From positions 96,905 to 160,904 of the forward strand of contig JAEUUP010000044.1 of NCBI GenBank assembly GCA_016787525.1: a stretch of DNA of 64,000 nt, read 5' to 3'. The notes beneath the pieces were generated by a model, which had not been told where the DNA came from, did no database searches, and saw nothing but the letters and a program-made list of their open reading frames with translations. Made by a program: the position numbers and the translations under genes. The stretch is from Saprospiraceae bacterium. Lineage in GTDB: Bacteria > Bacteroidota > Bacteroidia > Chitinophagales > Saprospiraceae. This document shows positions 54,445-63,637 of the stretch, one piece after another (the stretch's first letter is position 1; every line of letters starts with the position of its first letter).

Positions 54445-55341
54445 ATGAAAATTACTGTCCTAAAGGACTCCATCGGAGACGGGGTCAAATACATGCTGAT
54501 AAGCACCTTTTGTTTCACAGTCATGCAAGGACTTATCAAATATTTGCCGCAAAATCGTATCCCAACGGTGGAACAAATGTTCTTTCGTTCCATCATACCA
54601 GCCGTGTGTTGTTCTGTTTTTATGGTCAAAAATCAGATTTCATTCAAAATAAAAAATATGAAGCTGATTTGGATACGCTCAATTGTCGGAACGTTTTCGA
54701 TGTTCGCCTTTTTTTACGTGTTGCCGCGTATGCCTTTAGGAACATCGGTGACGGTCAAGTATTTGTCGCCCGTCTTTACGGCTCTTTTTGCAGGAGTGAT
54801 GCTGAATGAGGTGATAAAACCGCGACAATGGGTCTATATCGTCATGGCATTCGTCGGTGTTCTTTTACTCAAAGGCTTTGACAGCCGTGTAGCGACGATG
54901 GATTTGTTCATTGCTCTGATTTCTGCGATAACAGGCGGTTTACTTTATATCATTTTGCGACAAATTGGCGACGATGACCACCCTTTCACCGTTGTTTTTT
55001 ACTTCATGTTGATTGCAAGCGGCTTATCGGCGATGGCGATGCTCCCTTATTGGGTCACACCGAACATGGAAGACGGTTTGGTGTTTCTGGGGATTGGCAT
55101 TGCGGGCTTCATTGCGCAGATTTATATGACAAAAGCGTTTCAGGAGAAAGACGATGCCAATTTTTTGGCCCAATTCAAGTATTTAGAAGCTGCTTATGCC
55201 ATCATCATTGGCTATTTTGTGTTCGATGAGGCTTATACTGTGTTGAGCTTTTTGGGTATAGTCCTCATTTTCACAAGCCTCATCTTAACCATTCGCCTCA
55301 AATCGAAAGAAAAAATCGAAAAAAGCATCGAAAATGCTTAA
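54445..55341 (+). CDS. EamA/DMT-family transporter
   Basis: 298 aa from the ATG at 54445; an upstream extension of 26 codons is open but less likely. Ten predicted membrane helices in two EamA repeats (about 15-140 and 150-285), the first with MPLGTSVTVKYLSPVFTALF, typical of the family. DMT transporters export or import small metabolites. Its place between PrpF-like and MFS genes suggests an organic acid or intermediate. Confidence 0.88.
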   Translation: MKITVLKDSIGDGVKYMLISTFCFTVMQGLIKYLPQNRIPTVEQMFFRSIIPAVCCSVFMVKNQISFKIKNMKLIWIRSIVGTFSMFAFFYVLPRMPLGTSVTVKYLSPVFTALFAGVMLNEVIKPRQWVYIVMAFVGVLLLKGFDSRVATMDLFIALISAITGGLLYIILRQIGDDDHPFTVVFYFMLIASGLSAMAMLPYWVTPNMEDGLVFLGIGIAGFIAQIYMTKAFQEKDDANFLAQFKYLEAAYAIIIGYFVFDEAYTVLSFLGIVLIFTSLILTIRLKSKEKIEKSIENA

Positions 55342-55417
55342 CCCTACTGAGGGGGTCCTCTTCTGTTTTTAATATATTAATGCAACCAGCGAAACCTTCG
55401 CTATTAAACAAAACAAA

Positions 55418-56686
55418 ATGAATAAAAGATACCAACTTGCTATTGTCTTCGTCGTTTTTGCGGTCATCACTTACCTCGACCGCAACTCCATCTCGTCAAT
55501 CGGCTCGATGATTACCGACGAACTGGGCTTAACCGATATTCAATGGGGCTTAGTGTTGTCTGCCTTCTCATTTGCTTACGGTGCATTTGAGATTCCGACG
55601 GGCATCATGGTAGATAAAATCGGCCCTCGGCGCACCATGTTCCGTATTGTCATCTGGTGGTCTGTTTTCACGATTCTCACAGGCTTTGCTTCGGGCTTAT
55701 ATTTCCTTTTGATAGTCCGTTTTCTCTTTGGTGCGGGCGAAGCAGGGGCTTTCCCGACAGCCTCAGTCGCCATCGGGCGGTGGTTTCCGCTGAAAGAGCG
55801 CGGCGGTATTCAATCCATCATGTGGATGGGCAGTCGTTTGGGCGGTGCGCTCGCCCCGATTTCCTCTATTTGGTTGGCTGACCAGTTTGGTTGGCGAGGT
55901 GTGTTCTGGCTTTTCGGAAGTTTGGGTCTTTTTTGGGCTGCTTACTGGTGGTTTTGGTTCAAAGACGAACCCCGCGACATCAAAGGCATCAGCGAAGCCG
56001 AAGTACAGCTGATAGAGAGCGAGCGCAGCATCAAAAAACCCTCGCACACGCTCCTACCGTGGAAAACCGTCTTTGCAAACAAGAGCGTTTGGGGCTTAAT
56101 GTTGATGTATCATTGCTTGTTGTACGGAGCTTATTTCTATATGAGCTGGATGCCCAAGTACCTCGAAAAAGGTCGCCACATCGCTAAAGCCGATTTGGGC
56201 TGGATGGTCTCTTTGCCCTTCGTTTTGGGCATGGGAGGTTGCCTTTTGGGCGGTTTTGCCTCCGATTATTTTGCTAAAAAACGTGGTTTGACGTTTGGTC
56301 GGCGTTATGTTGGTATGGTTGGCTTGGTCATGGCGGGTATTTGTATGATTTTAGGTTCTTTCTCGCAGGATAACACGACTGCCATCATCTTTTTAGGTTT
56401 GGGTCTGGCGTTCAAAGACTTTACGCTACCTGTTGCATGGGCCGCAGCGACGGATATTGGTGGCAAATACGCAGGTTCTGTCGGTGGCACGATGGGTTTG
56501 GCAGGTCAGTTGGGTTCTGTGGTGATGGCCTCCGCTTTTGGCTATATCTTGAGCCTCACTAAAGGCTGGTACGGTCAAGCAGACTATGAATTGCCCGTGC
56601 GCATCATCGGTGTGATTGTCTCTTTGGGTGGATTGTTGTGGTTTATGGTGGATGCAGGCAAGCCCATCGTCATTGAAGAAGATTAA
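55418..56686 (+). CDS. MFS transporter, anion:cation symporter type
   Basis: 422 aa, twelve predicted helices. The start (VFVVFAVITYLDRNSISS) and the loop motif GIMVDKIGPRRTM are typical of the ACS group (hexuronate, phthalate, tartrate and other organic anions). With the TcuA-like and PrpF-like enzymes it probably imports a tricarboxylate. A motif copy (55345-55354) lies in the leader between the EamA gene and this one. Confidence 0.9.
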   Translation: MNKRYQLAIVFVVFAVITYLDRNSISSIGSMITDELGLTDIQWGLVLSAFSFAYGAFEIPTGIMVDKIGPRRTMFRIVIWWSVFTILTGFASGLYFLLIVRFLFGAGEAGAFPTASVAIGRWFPLKERGGIQSIMWMGSRLGGALAPISSIWLADQFGWRGVFWLFGSLGLFWAAYWWFWFKDEPRDIKGISEAEVQLIESERSIKKPSHTLLPWKTVFANKSVWGLMLMYHCLLYGAYFYMSWMPKYLEKGRHIAKADLGWMVSLPFVLGMGGCLLGGFASDYFAKKRGLTFGRRYVGMVGLVMAGICMILGSFSQDNTTAIIFLGLGLAFKDFTLPVAWAAATDIGGKYAGSVGGTMGLAGQLGSVVMASAFGYILSLTKGWYGQADYELPVRIIGVIVSLGGLLWFMVDAGKPIVIEED

Positions 56687-56792
56687 AAGACTCTTTCCAT
56701 GGGTTTTGACTATTTCAAAGAGACATTCAAAACCCATTTACATAAACTGGGCTTCTATTTAATGTTGAAAATTTTTTGATTGAGGCGAGCGA

Positions 56793-56834
56793 TACTGAGG
56801 GGGTGCTGTCAAAACGCAAACCTACCCCTCAGTA
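56793..56834. terminator. Inverted pair of 10-mer motifs between convergent genes
   Basis: A forward copy (56793-56802) and a reversed copy (56825-56834) face each other and, with one flanking pair on each side, form a hairpin stem GATACTGAGGGG / CCCCTCAGTATC with a 22-nt loop. The convergent MFS and pnuC genes end on either side; the right arm ends exactly where the pnuC stop codon begins. It most likely terminates both. Confidence 0.85.
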
Positions 56835-57494
56835 TCAGAGCCTTTTTGCATTGTTTTGCGCATAAATCTGCAACCAGTTGTACAAAGCAAACGAAGCCAA
56901 CCCTAAGAAAATGACATATTCAAACGTAATGAGCAAAATTCCTTTCTGAAAGTAGAGAATAGGCGCGAGAATATCCACCAAAACCCATAACACCCACGAT
57001 TCTATCTTTTTCATGGTCAATAAAAAATTGCCAACGATGCTCATCGTCATCACCAGCGTATCGGCATAGGGAAATGCCGCCTCGGTGGGGAAAAGTTTCG
57101 GATACCACGTATGCAAATGCGTGACAACCCAGCCCAAACCAATCGTCGAAATCACAATACCTACGGCAATCCACATTTGTTGCGTTCGCGACAACCACTT
57201 GATGGTCACTTCTTTCTCATTCGTGTTGGCTTTTCGTTTCGACCAAAGCCACCAGCCATAAATATTGGTCAAGAAGAAGTAAATTTGAAGGAAAAAGTCT
57301 GAATACAAACTCAATTTATAGAAAATAATGCCCGATAGGAAGACATTGATAAGCCCAATGCCCCAATTGGCAATGTGTTCGCGCGCACTCAACCACACCG
57401 CAAGCAAACCCGCCACCGTGGCAATCAATTCGAGCCAGCTCATTTGGTAGTTGAGCAGTTCAAAGGCGATATTATTGATGTCAAAAAAGCTCAT
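56835..57494 (-). CDS. pnuC: PnuC-family nicotinamide riboside transporter
   Basis: 219 aa with seven predicted helices. Family features: LIATVAGLLAVWLSAREHIA near the start, the WGIGLINVFLSGIIFYK and NIYGWWLWSK segments, and WVLWVLVDILAPILYFQKG. PnuC proteins bring in nicotinamide riboside by facilitated diffusion for NAD synthesis. Related members move thiamine (PnuT), so vitamin specificity is not certain. The stop lies 3 bp before the next gene's ORF in the same direction. Confidence 0.9.
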   Translation of the reverse strand: MSFFDINNIAFELLNYQMSWLELIATVAGLLAVWLSAREHIANWGIGLINVFLSGIIFYKLSLYSDFFLQIYFFLTNIYGWWLWSKRKANTNEKEVTIKWLSRTQQMWIAVGIVISTIGLGWVVTHLHTWYPKLFPTEAAFPYADTLVMTMSIVGNFLLTMKKIESWVLWVLVDILAPILYFQKGILLITFEYVIFLGLASFALYNWLQIYAQNNAKRL

Positions 57495-57497
57495 TGT

Positions 57498-59210
57498 TTA
57501 TTGGTTTATATCGAATTCCGTCTCCACTTCCCAATCCGCTCTCAAACCTTCGATGGTTTTCCAAAAGATGCGTTCGGGTTGCGTTTTTTTGTCATAATTA
57601 CCTGTGTCCCAACGGCGATTCCTGTTGGTATCTTCCACCACTTTCAGTTTGTATTCGTCGGGTTGCATCATTTCGATGCGTTTCTCAAGAGCCGTTTTAT
57701 TATCCACAAAGAACTCGGCTTCCACAAGCCCCGAACCACTCAAAACCTGCACGACATAGTGCTTCAAACTGTCCAAACCTTTGACTTTGATGATGATTGT
57801 GCCTAATTCTGCTTTTTTCTGCACTTGGATTTTCGTCGTCACGGTATCATTTTTCAGACCAAAAATATCCGTCAAGGCATCGGGTTGTACAGTCAGATTG
57901 TAAGGCACACCTTCCACCCAGTTGGCTTCAAAAATCAGCCTGCGTTGACTCGATGAATCGCGACGAATACTGAGGGGGGTGCTTTTTTTAGCCGAATCTA
58001 AAAGAATAATTTTTTGATTGTCAATGTTTTCTATCGGATTGGCAAAGGTCAGACTGAATGCTTTGGCAGGATTCTTTGCAAAACTGGACTGCATATTGAG
58101 AGGTACAAGCGTTTTGTTCTTTTTGAAAAAGTCAACACGCCCTCTCGGGCGAATGCGAATCGTATCGGTTTGCGAGGTGTCGTTTTTGACATAGACATTC
58201 CAAGCCGCATCGCCCGAAGGCAAATCGTAGTAGAGCAAAATCGTGTCTTTGCTGATTTCAGTCGCTATCTTTTGATTCACATTGTCGAAAGTCACTTTTG
58301 ACCCCGTTGGGTCTTGATTGGCAATGAGTTTTATGACACCATATTTGTCTGTTTCTTTGGTCAACAGTTGCCATTTTTTAGGCGGGTCGAACAGGCGGAT
58401 ATTTATCAATCCCGAGTTGGCTTGCGCGACCCTTTTCAAACTGTCGGCTTTGCTTAGAGAGTCGCGCTTGGTTATTTTAGCCGTATCCGAACGCAGTTTT
58501 GAAGCTGTGAATTCTGCTGTGACATTAAAGAAATCGTCGGGAAAACCAATTTTTTCTACATCTTGATTGAACAAATAATTCAAATCCTTATCCAACAAAG
58601 CAAAAACCTTAAACTTACCTTCGCGCACATTTTCGATGATGGCTTCACCGTTCTTGTCGGTTTTTCCAAAATAAAAAGGTTTTATCTTCCTGACCACTGA
58701 ATCTGCCAAATTGTCGTACAACATCAAAACGGCCCCCTCAGTAGGAACACCCGTCACAGCATCAATCACCCGTCCACGCACCGTCAGAGAATCAATGATA
58801 GCCCCTGTTGAAAACACAAAGCGCAGATCTTTAGCAGGATTGCCTTCACTCAAATCTTTCACAGCGTTGCCAAAATTGATGGTATAAGTCGCGTTCTCAC
58901 GCAAGACTTCGTTTTTTCCGAATTCAAAAACGATTTTTTTATTGACCTGCTCTACTTTAGGCTGCTCGTTCAAAGGCGGCGACACTACGACTTGATTGAA
59001 AGCATCTTCCAACTTAACCCATTCATCGAAGGTCAATTCGATGCGTTGTTTTTTAAAATTCGTTTGAAAATTAGGCGTTGATTTGCTTTCCACGATTTTG
59101 GGCGGCGTTGTGTCTTTATTACCACCTGTGGGCGCGACGATATTGGCACAACTTTGCAAAAGGGCAATCGAAACAAGGAAGAAGACACTGTTTTTTATAT
59201 TCAATCTCAT
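57498..59210 (-). CDS. Ig-like (Big_5) domain lipoprotein
   Basis: 570 aa. Lipobox at Cys21 (LLQSC). The mature start NIVAPTGGNKDTTPPKIVES leads into a SbsA-type Ig-like domain (about 30-130, IELTFDEWVKLEDAFNQVVV), then a carboxypeptidase-regulatory-like repeat (about 142-220, VRGRVIDAVTGVPTEGAVLM), and further beta domains. The end (NRRWDTGNYDKKTQPERIFW) is well conserved in Bacteroidota. Probably an outer-membrane-anchored structural protein. Gene symbol not assignable. Motif copies at 57968 and 58734. Confidence 0.85.
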   Translation of the reverse strand: MRLNIKNSVFFLVSIALLQSCANIVAPTGGNKDTTPPKIVESKSTPNFQTNFKKQRIELTFDEWVKLEDAFNQVVVSPPLNEQPKVEQVNKKIVFEFGKNEVLRENATYTINFGNAVKDLSEGNPAKDLRFVFSTGAIIDSLTVRGRVIDAVTGVPTEGAVLMLYDNLADSVVRKIKPFYFGKTDKNGEAIIENVREGKFKVFALLDKDLNYLFNQDVEKIGFPDDFFNVTAEFTASKLRSDTAKITKRDSLSKADSLKRVAQANSGLINIRLFDPPKKWQLLTKETDKYGVIKLIANQDPTGSKVTFDNVNQKIATEISKDTILLYYDLPSGDAAWNVYVKNDTSQTDTIRIRPRGRVDFFKKNKTLVPLNMQSSFAKNPAKAFSLTFANPIENIDNQKIILLDSAKKSTPLSIRRDSSSQRRLIFEANWVEGVPYNLTVQPDALTDIFGLKNDTVTTKIQVQKKAELGTIIIKVKGLDSLKHYVVQVLSGSGLVEAEFFVDNKTALEKRIEMMQPDEYKLKVVEDTNRNRRWDTGNYDKKTQPERIFWKTIEGLRADWEVETEFDINQ

Positions 59211-59370
59211 ATTTTCTTTTAAAAAACTAAAAAACTAAGGCGTGAAGGTACGGCATTTTAAACGTGTCACACATACTATAACGTATTGACGGCTCTATTT
59301 TTCAGATATTATCTCAAGAAATTAGCTTTTATTGCCACAATTTAGAAACAAACTATACATCAGTTGACGA

Positions 59371-60585
59371 TTAACTTCCTTTCACTTTCGCCCAGTCAAA
59401 TTTTTTCAAAAAATCAGCTGCCGCTTTTGCACCACGGACAAACAAATCAATCTTTTCGGCAGTGGTCAAATCAAAGTCGAGCCAATGATAAGTACCCGTA
59501 TCCACATAACCGATACTGTTTTTGTAGGCGACATGGCTTTGAATGAATTCAAAATCGCGGAGTTGCATCGCAGCATCGAAGCTCACACCCAAGATGTCGA
59601 GCGCAGAGTCGAGGGTATTGTAGCGGTTGCGGTCGAAACCTAATTTGATGCCGAAGGTCGGTCGTGCAGGCGTTTGTGGATCATTGACAAAAGCGTCAAT
59701 CGGGAAATTGGACAAAGTGCCACCATCCACAAAATATACTGAGGGGGGGATCTCACCTGTATAGCCTGCGGTTTTTATCCATTTTTCTTTATAATTTGTT
59801 GTTTTTTCTATTTTTGATATATCTACTTTGACGGGTTCAAAAAAGACAGGCACGCTCATTGAGCAACGTATGAATTTGGCGGCAGGTTCTTGCGCTGTGT
59901 TTTTAAAATACAAATCGCCCATAGCTGGAAATACGACCTTTGTTTCGGTAGTCAAATCGGCAGCGACAACCGCCATTTTAGCTTTGATATTTTGCTTTTT
60001 CAGCGATTCAGGCAAGTCGTTCATATTGTCCAACACTTGTTGTACGGTCGCATGGCCAATATTCGTATCAAGCCAATTGTAAAAATCATTACCCGGATTT
60101 AAGCCCATTTTGTTTTTGATATCGTCAATATTTCGCAACGTGGACAACGTGCCACCGACCGTTTGCACAGCTTTTCTATCCGAAAAAAGGGCTTTCACAA
60201 GCCTTTGAGCATCTTTGCCGCCATCCACAAATTCGTTAAAATCTTTGTTGGCAATCAATTCGACAACGATCGGGCTTTTGATGCTATTGGGTTTGCCCAA
60301 AGCACCGAGAAACAGTGTATTGATACTACCCGCCGACGTACCAGCCAAACTCAAAAACCGTATGCCCATGATTTCGAGAATGTAGGTATAGCCCACAAGT
60401 GCGATACCCAATACACCACCGCCCTCTTGCACCAAGTTGACATATTGCAGACCTTTGTCGTCTCGGACGTCTGAAAAGTCGAAGGATTTCTTGTTTTTTT
60501 CGAAATAAAGTAGCAAATCGTCTATAATTGACTGAGTTGCTGCTGTAAATTCACCACCTTTGATGGTCATCTGATTATTTTCCAT
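59371..60585 (-). CDS. Patatin-like phospholipase
   Basis: 404 aa without a signal peptide. Oxyanion motif GGGVLG (about 55-60), nucleophile Ser84 in GTSAG, and the catalytic Asp in VDGGTLSNFPIDAF (about residue 280) form the Ser-Asp dyad of patatins. It is expected to hydrolyse acyl esters of lipids. Between them lies a large variable region. The motif copy at 59737 encodes PPSVYF just before the catalytic DGG. Confidence 0.9.
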   Translation of the reverse strand: MENNQMTIKGGEFTAATQSIIDDLLLYFEKNKKSFDFSDVRDDKGLQYVNLVQEGGGVLGIALVGYTYILEIMGIRFLSLAGTSAGSINTLFLGALGKPNSIKSPIVVELIANKDFNEFVDGGKDAQRLVKALFSDRKAVQTVGGTLSTLRNIDDIKNKMGLNPGNDFYNWLDTNIGHATVQQVLDNMNDLPESLKKQNIKAKMAVVAADLTTETKVVFPAMGDLYFKNTAQEPAAKFIRCSMSVPVFFEPVKVDISKIEKTTNYKEKWIKTAGYTGEIPPSVYFVDGGTLSNFPIDAFVNDPQTPARPTFGIKLGFDRNRYNTLDSALDILGVSFDAAMQLRDFEFIQSHVAYKNSIGYVDTGTYHWLDFDLTTAEKIDLFVRGAKAAADFLKKFDWAKVKGS

Positions 60586-60885
60586 GATTGGCTTTTTGTA
60601 ATGTATCCTAATTTTTATTCAAAAGATGAAGCGAAATTAGTTGTGGTCTGTCCTAAAGGATAAATATTTTCAATGAATAGTCAGAAAATTTCAACCAACG
60701 GAGATTGTGACGTTTTGTCATATATTTTCGCATTTTTACTGACAGTTTTTCAACACAAGCCATAAAAGAATAAAAAAAGCCGTCATTTCTTCACTAAAAG
60801 CGGATTGGTTTCTAATTTGATGCTTCAAATTTGTGTTTTCAAAAAAACAAGAATCCATCAACAATAATCAATATTCAATAAAATA
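60586..60885. other. Divergent spacer between patatin and clpB genes
   Basis: 300 bp that must hold both promoters. No exact TAnnTTTG, no CIRCE-type heat-shock repeat and no credible small frame (the longest, from 60673, is 30 codons) were seen. Confidence 0.55.
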
Positions 60886-63519
60886 ATGACTTACGACAAT
60901 TTCACTATCAAAGCACAAGAAAGCATACTTAAAGCACAGCAATTAGCAGGCGAAAACAACCAGCAGATGGTAGATACTTCGCATTTACTGAGGGGTATCC
61001 TAACGGAAGATGAGAGTGTTGCTGGTGTGTTGCTTAAAAAAATTGGTGTGACTGTTTCAGCCTTAGAATCTGAAATAGACAAACTGATTGCTGCCATTCC
61101 ACGCATTCAAGGCGGTGTCGAAAAACAATATTTGTCGAGCGAAGCCAACAAAGTGCTGAGTAAAGCCAAATCGTTGGCCAAAGAATTTGGCGATGAATAC
61201 ATACCCATCGAACTCGTTTTGTTAGCCATCCTACAAGGCAGCGACAAAACGGCAAGAACGCTGCGTGAGTTGGGCGCAAATGAAGAAAACCTTAAAAAAG
61301 CGATTACAGACATGAGAAAAGGTAGAAAAGTAACAGATTCGGGCGCAGAAAACCAGTATAATGCGCTCGGCAAATATGCCATTAACCTCAACGAACGAGC
61401 CGAGTCAGGCAAACTCGACCCAATCGTTGGGCGCGACGAAGAAATCAGACGTGTCTTACACATTTTGAGCCGTCGCCAAAAAAACAATCCGATTGTGATT
61501 GGCGAAGCAGGTGTGGGCAAAACTGCCATTGTGGAAGGTATAGCACACCGTATCGTGCGTGGCGACGTGCCAGAAAGTTTGAAAACTAAAAAAATCATGA
61601 GCCTCGACATGGCGGCTCTCATTGCTGGTGCAAAATACAAAGGCGAATTTGAGGAACGCCTGAAAGCTGTTGTCAAAGAAGTAGAGGAATCGGAAGGCGA
61701 AATTATTTTGTTCATTGACGAAATCCACACGCTGATTGGTGCAGGAGGCGGCAATGGTGCTATGGATGCTGCTAACATCTTAAAACCTGCTTTGTCGCGT
61801 GGTGAATTGCGGACGATTGGCGCGACCACTTTGGACGAGTATCAAAAGTATTTTGAAAAAGACAAAGCCTTAGTGCGCCGCTTCCAACCCGTCATCGTGG
61901 ATGAGCCGAGCGTCGAAGATACCATCTCGATACTGAGGGGGGTGCAAGAACGCTATGAAAACTACCACAAAATCAAGATTTTAGACGAGGCTTTGGTATC
62001 TGCGGCTGAGTTGAGCCATCGCTACATTGCAGATCGTCATCTGCCCGACAAGGCGATTGACTTGATTGATGAAGCGGCTGCCAAATTGCGTTTAGAGCTT
62101 GATAGTGTTCCAGAAGAAATTGACGAGTTGGACAGAAAATTACGTCAATTGGAAATAGAACGCGAAGCCATCAAACGCGAAAAAGATACCAAAAAATTGG
62201 AGATTCTGAACCGTCAAATTGCTGATTTGCAAGAAAAACTCAACGGCGTACGCGGCAAATGGGACGAAGAAAGAGCGATTGTAGAAGCCATTCAGACTGC
62301 CAAACGCAAAATTGAGGAGTTGGAACTCAAAGCCCAACGAGCTGAGCGTGAATCCAATTTTGAGCTAGTTGCCAAAATTCGATACGGTGAAATCAAAGAA
62401 GAAGAAAAAATACTGAGGGGTGCAGAAGAACAGCTGAAAGAACTCGCCCCCGAAAACCGATTGACCAAAGAGGAAGTCACCGCAGACGATATTGCCGAAG
62501 TCGTCGCACGTTGGACGGGCATACCCGTTGCCAAAATGCTGCAATCCGAAAAAGATAAATTGCTCAAATTGGAAGACGAAATCGGCGGACGTGTCATTGG
62601 TCAGCGTGAGGCAGTAGAGGTGGTGTCTGATGCTATTCGTCGGTCAAGAGCTGGTTTGCAAGATGAAAAACGTCCCATCGGTTCGTTCATTTTTTTGGGG
62701 CCAACAGGTGTCGGCAAAACGGAATTGGCAAAAGCCTTAGCTGAAGTCATATTTGACGACGAATCAGCGATGACCCGTATTGATATGTCCGAATATCAAG
62801 AGAAACATACAGTTAGCCGTTTGGTAGGTGCGCCTCCAGGCTATGTAGGCTATGATGAAGGTGGTCAATTGACCGAAGCAGTCCGTCGTCGTCCTTATCA
62901 GATCATTTTGTTGGACGAAATTGAAAAAGCGCATCCCGATACATTCAATATCTTGCTCCAAGTGCTGGACGATGGTCGTTTGACGGACAATAAAGGACGA
63001 GTAGCCAATTTCAAAAATACGCTCATCATCATGACCTCAAATATGGGTTCAGACAAAATTCTGGACAATTTCGATGGTTTAGAAGACGTGACAGAAGCAC
63101 AAAGAGCCGACATCATCGAAGAAACCAAAAAAGAAGTTTTGGATATTCTGAAAGACAACCTACGTCCCGAGTTTCTGAATCGGATAGACGAAACTGTCGT
63201 TTTCCATCCCCTCAGTAAGTCGGATATTAAAGCCATTTTGGTATTGATGATAAAAGGCTTGAACGAGATGTTGAAAAAACAAGAATTGTTTGTCTATCCA
63301 ACAGATGCCGCTTTCGATTTCTTAGCTAAAGAAGGTTACGATCCACAATTTGGCGCAAGACCTCTACGTCGTACTCTACAAAAAGAATTGATAAACGAGC
63401 TATCGAAAGAAATTTTAATGGGCAAATTTTCAAAAGGCGATAAAATATTGGTCAACGCCATAGGCGATAAACTCACGTTTGAAGTTAAAAAAGGCGAAAA
63501 AGAAGCCGAAAATATATAA
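60886..63519 (+). CDS. clpB: ATP-dependent chaperone ClpB
   Basis: 877 aa, normal for ClpB. N-domain (1-145), first AAA+ domain with Walker A GEAGVGKT (206-213), a long coiled-coil middle domain (about 405-525), second AAA+ domain with GPTGVGKT (about residue 605), and the usual GYVGYDEGGQLTEAVRRRPY pore-loop region. The middle domain separates it from ClpA/ClpC. It disaggregates proteins together with DnaK. Motif copies: 60986 (LLRG), 61931 (ILRGV), 62411 (ILRGA) and 63208 (PLSK). Confidence 0.97.
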   Translation: MTYDNFTIKAQESILKAQQLAGENNQQMVDTSHLLRGILTEDESVAGVLLKKIGVTVSALESEIDKLIAAIPRIQGGVEKQYLSSEANKVLSKAKSLAKEFGDEYIPIELVLLAILQGSDKTARTLRELGANEENLKKAITDMRKGRKVTDSGAENQYNALGKYAINLNERAESGKLDPIVGRDEEIRRVLHILSRRQKNNPIVIGEAGVGKTAIVEGIAHRIVRGDVPESLKTKKIMSLDMAALIAGAKYKGEFEERLKAVVKEVEESEGEIILFIDEIHTLIGAGGGNGAMDAANILKPALSRGELRTIGATTLDEYQKYFEKDKALVRRFQPVIVDEPSVEDTISILRGVQERYENYHKIKILDEALVSAAELSHRYIADRHLPDKAIDLIDEAAAKLRLELDSVPEEIDELDRKLRQLEIEREAIKREKDTKKLEILNRQIADLQEKLNGVRGKWDEERAIVEAIQTAKRKIEELELKAQRAERESNFELVAKIRYGEIKEEEKILRGAEEQLKELAPENRLTKEEVTADDIAEVVARWTGIPVAKMLQSEKDKLLKLEDEIGGRVIGQREAVEVVSDAIRRSRAGLQDEKRPIGSFIFLGPTGVGKTELAKALAEVIFDDESAMTRIDMSEYQEKHTVSRLVGAPPGYVGYDEGGQLTEAVRRRPYQIILLDEIEKAHPDTFNILLQVLDDGRLTDNKGRVANFKNTLIIMTSNMGSDKILDNFDGLEDVTEAQRADIIEETKKEVLDILKDNLRPEFLNRIDETVVFHPLSKSDIKAILVLMIKGLNEMLKKQELFVYPTDAAFDFLAKEGYDPQFGARPLRRTLQKELINELSKEILMGKFSKGDKILVNAIGDKLTFEVKKGEKEAENI

Positions 63520-63530
63520 TTTTGAAACGT

Positions 63531-63564
63531 CCTGCTTTGAACAAATCAAAGCAGGATATTTTTT
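63531..63564 (+). terminator. clpB terminator
   Basis: Perfect 10-bp arms CCTGCTTTGA / TCAAAGCAGG with a 5-nt loop, then seven or more T residues. Confidence 0.92.
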
Positions 63565-63585
63565 TCAAAAAAATACACATAAAAA

Positions 63586-63618
63586 TTTGCTATTCTGACT
63601 TTCATGCTTGTATATTTG
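63586..63618 (+). promoter_or_regulatory. Predicted tRNA-Val promoter
   Basis: TTTG (63586-63589), 21 bp, then TATATTTG (63611-63618). The tRNA begins 20 bp downstream. This is the cleanest promoter in the window. Confidence 0.75.
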
Positions 63619-63637
63619 CACCGCTTTACGGCACTAA

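Larger units (their letters stand above)
867..63217. repeat. Dispersed 10-bp motif TACTGAGGGG, 63 exact copies
   Basis: Read by eye on both strands. Copies reading TACTGAGGGG on the plus strand start at 1441, 4761, 12216, 12535, 14027, 14637, 15271, 16508, 17576, 20172, 20386, 21983, 27601, 29963, 30308, 31612, 33264, 35277, 35909, 37396, 41122, 41604, 43425, 52106, 52244, 53252, 53909, 55345, 56793, 57968, 59737, 60986, 61931 and 62411. Copies reading CCCCTCAGTA start at 867, 4293, 5575, 7244, 8399, 9156, 13665, 17734, 18705, 19233, 20718, 22650, 23380, 26370, 27840, 28127, 28248, 34272, 34889, 40008, 42232, 44356, 45286, 47155, 49882, 51882, 56825, 58734 and 63208. The base after the motif is G or T in 61 of 63 copies; it is A at 1441 and 63208. 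One-mismatch relatives start at 6091, 12780, 21687, 24513, 37962, 47648, 49386 and 51512. Function is unknown; a DNA-uptake-type signal is the best analogy. Confidence 0.95.

Noticed and set aside
60673..60765. 30-codon frame upstream of clpB
   Set aside because: No promoter box, ribosome site or homology signal; expected by chance in 300 bp.
61107..61829. 240-aa frame antisense to clpB
   Set aside because: Shadow of a well-supported gene; Ser/Arg-rich composition typical of antisense frames.
867..63217. Motif as Chi site or as a transposon footprint
   Set aside because: Copies are nearly balanced between strands within single genes, unlike Chi. Proteins carrying it are not interrupted and no duplications flank it. 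A genome-wide strand test could still revive Chi.
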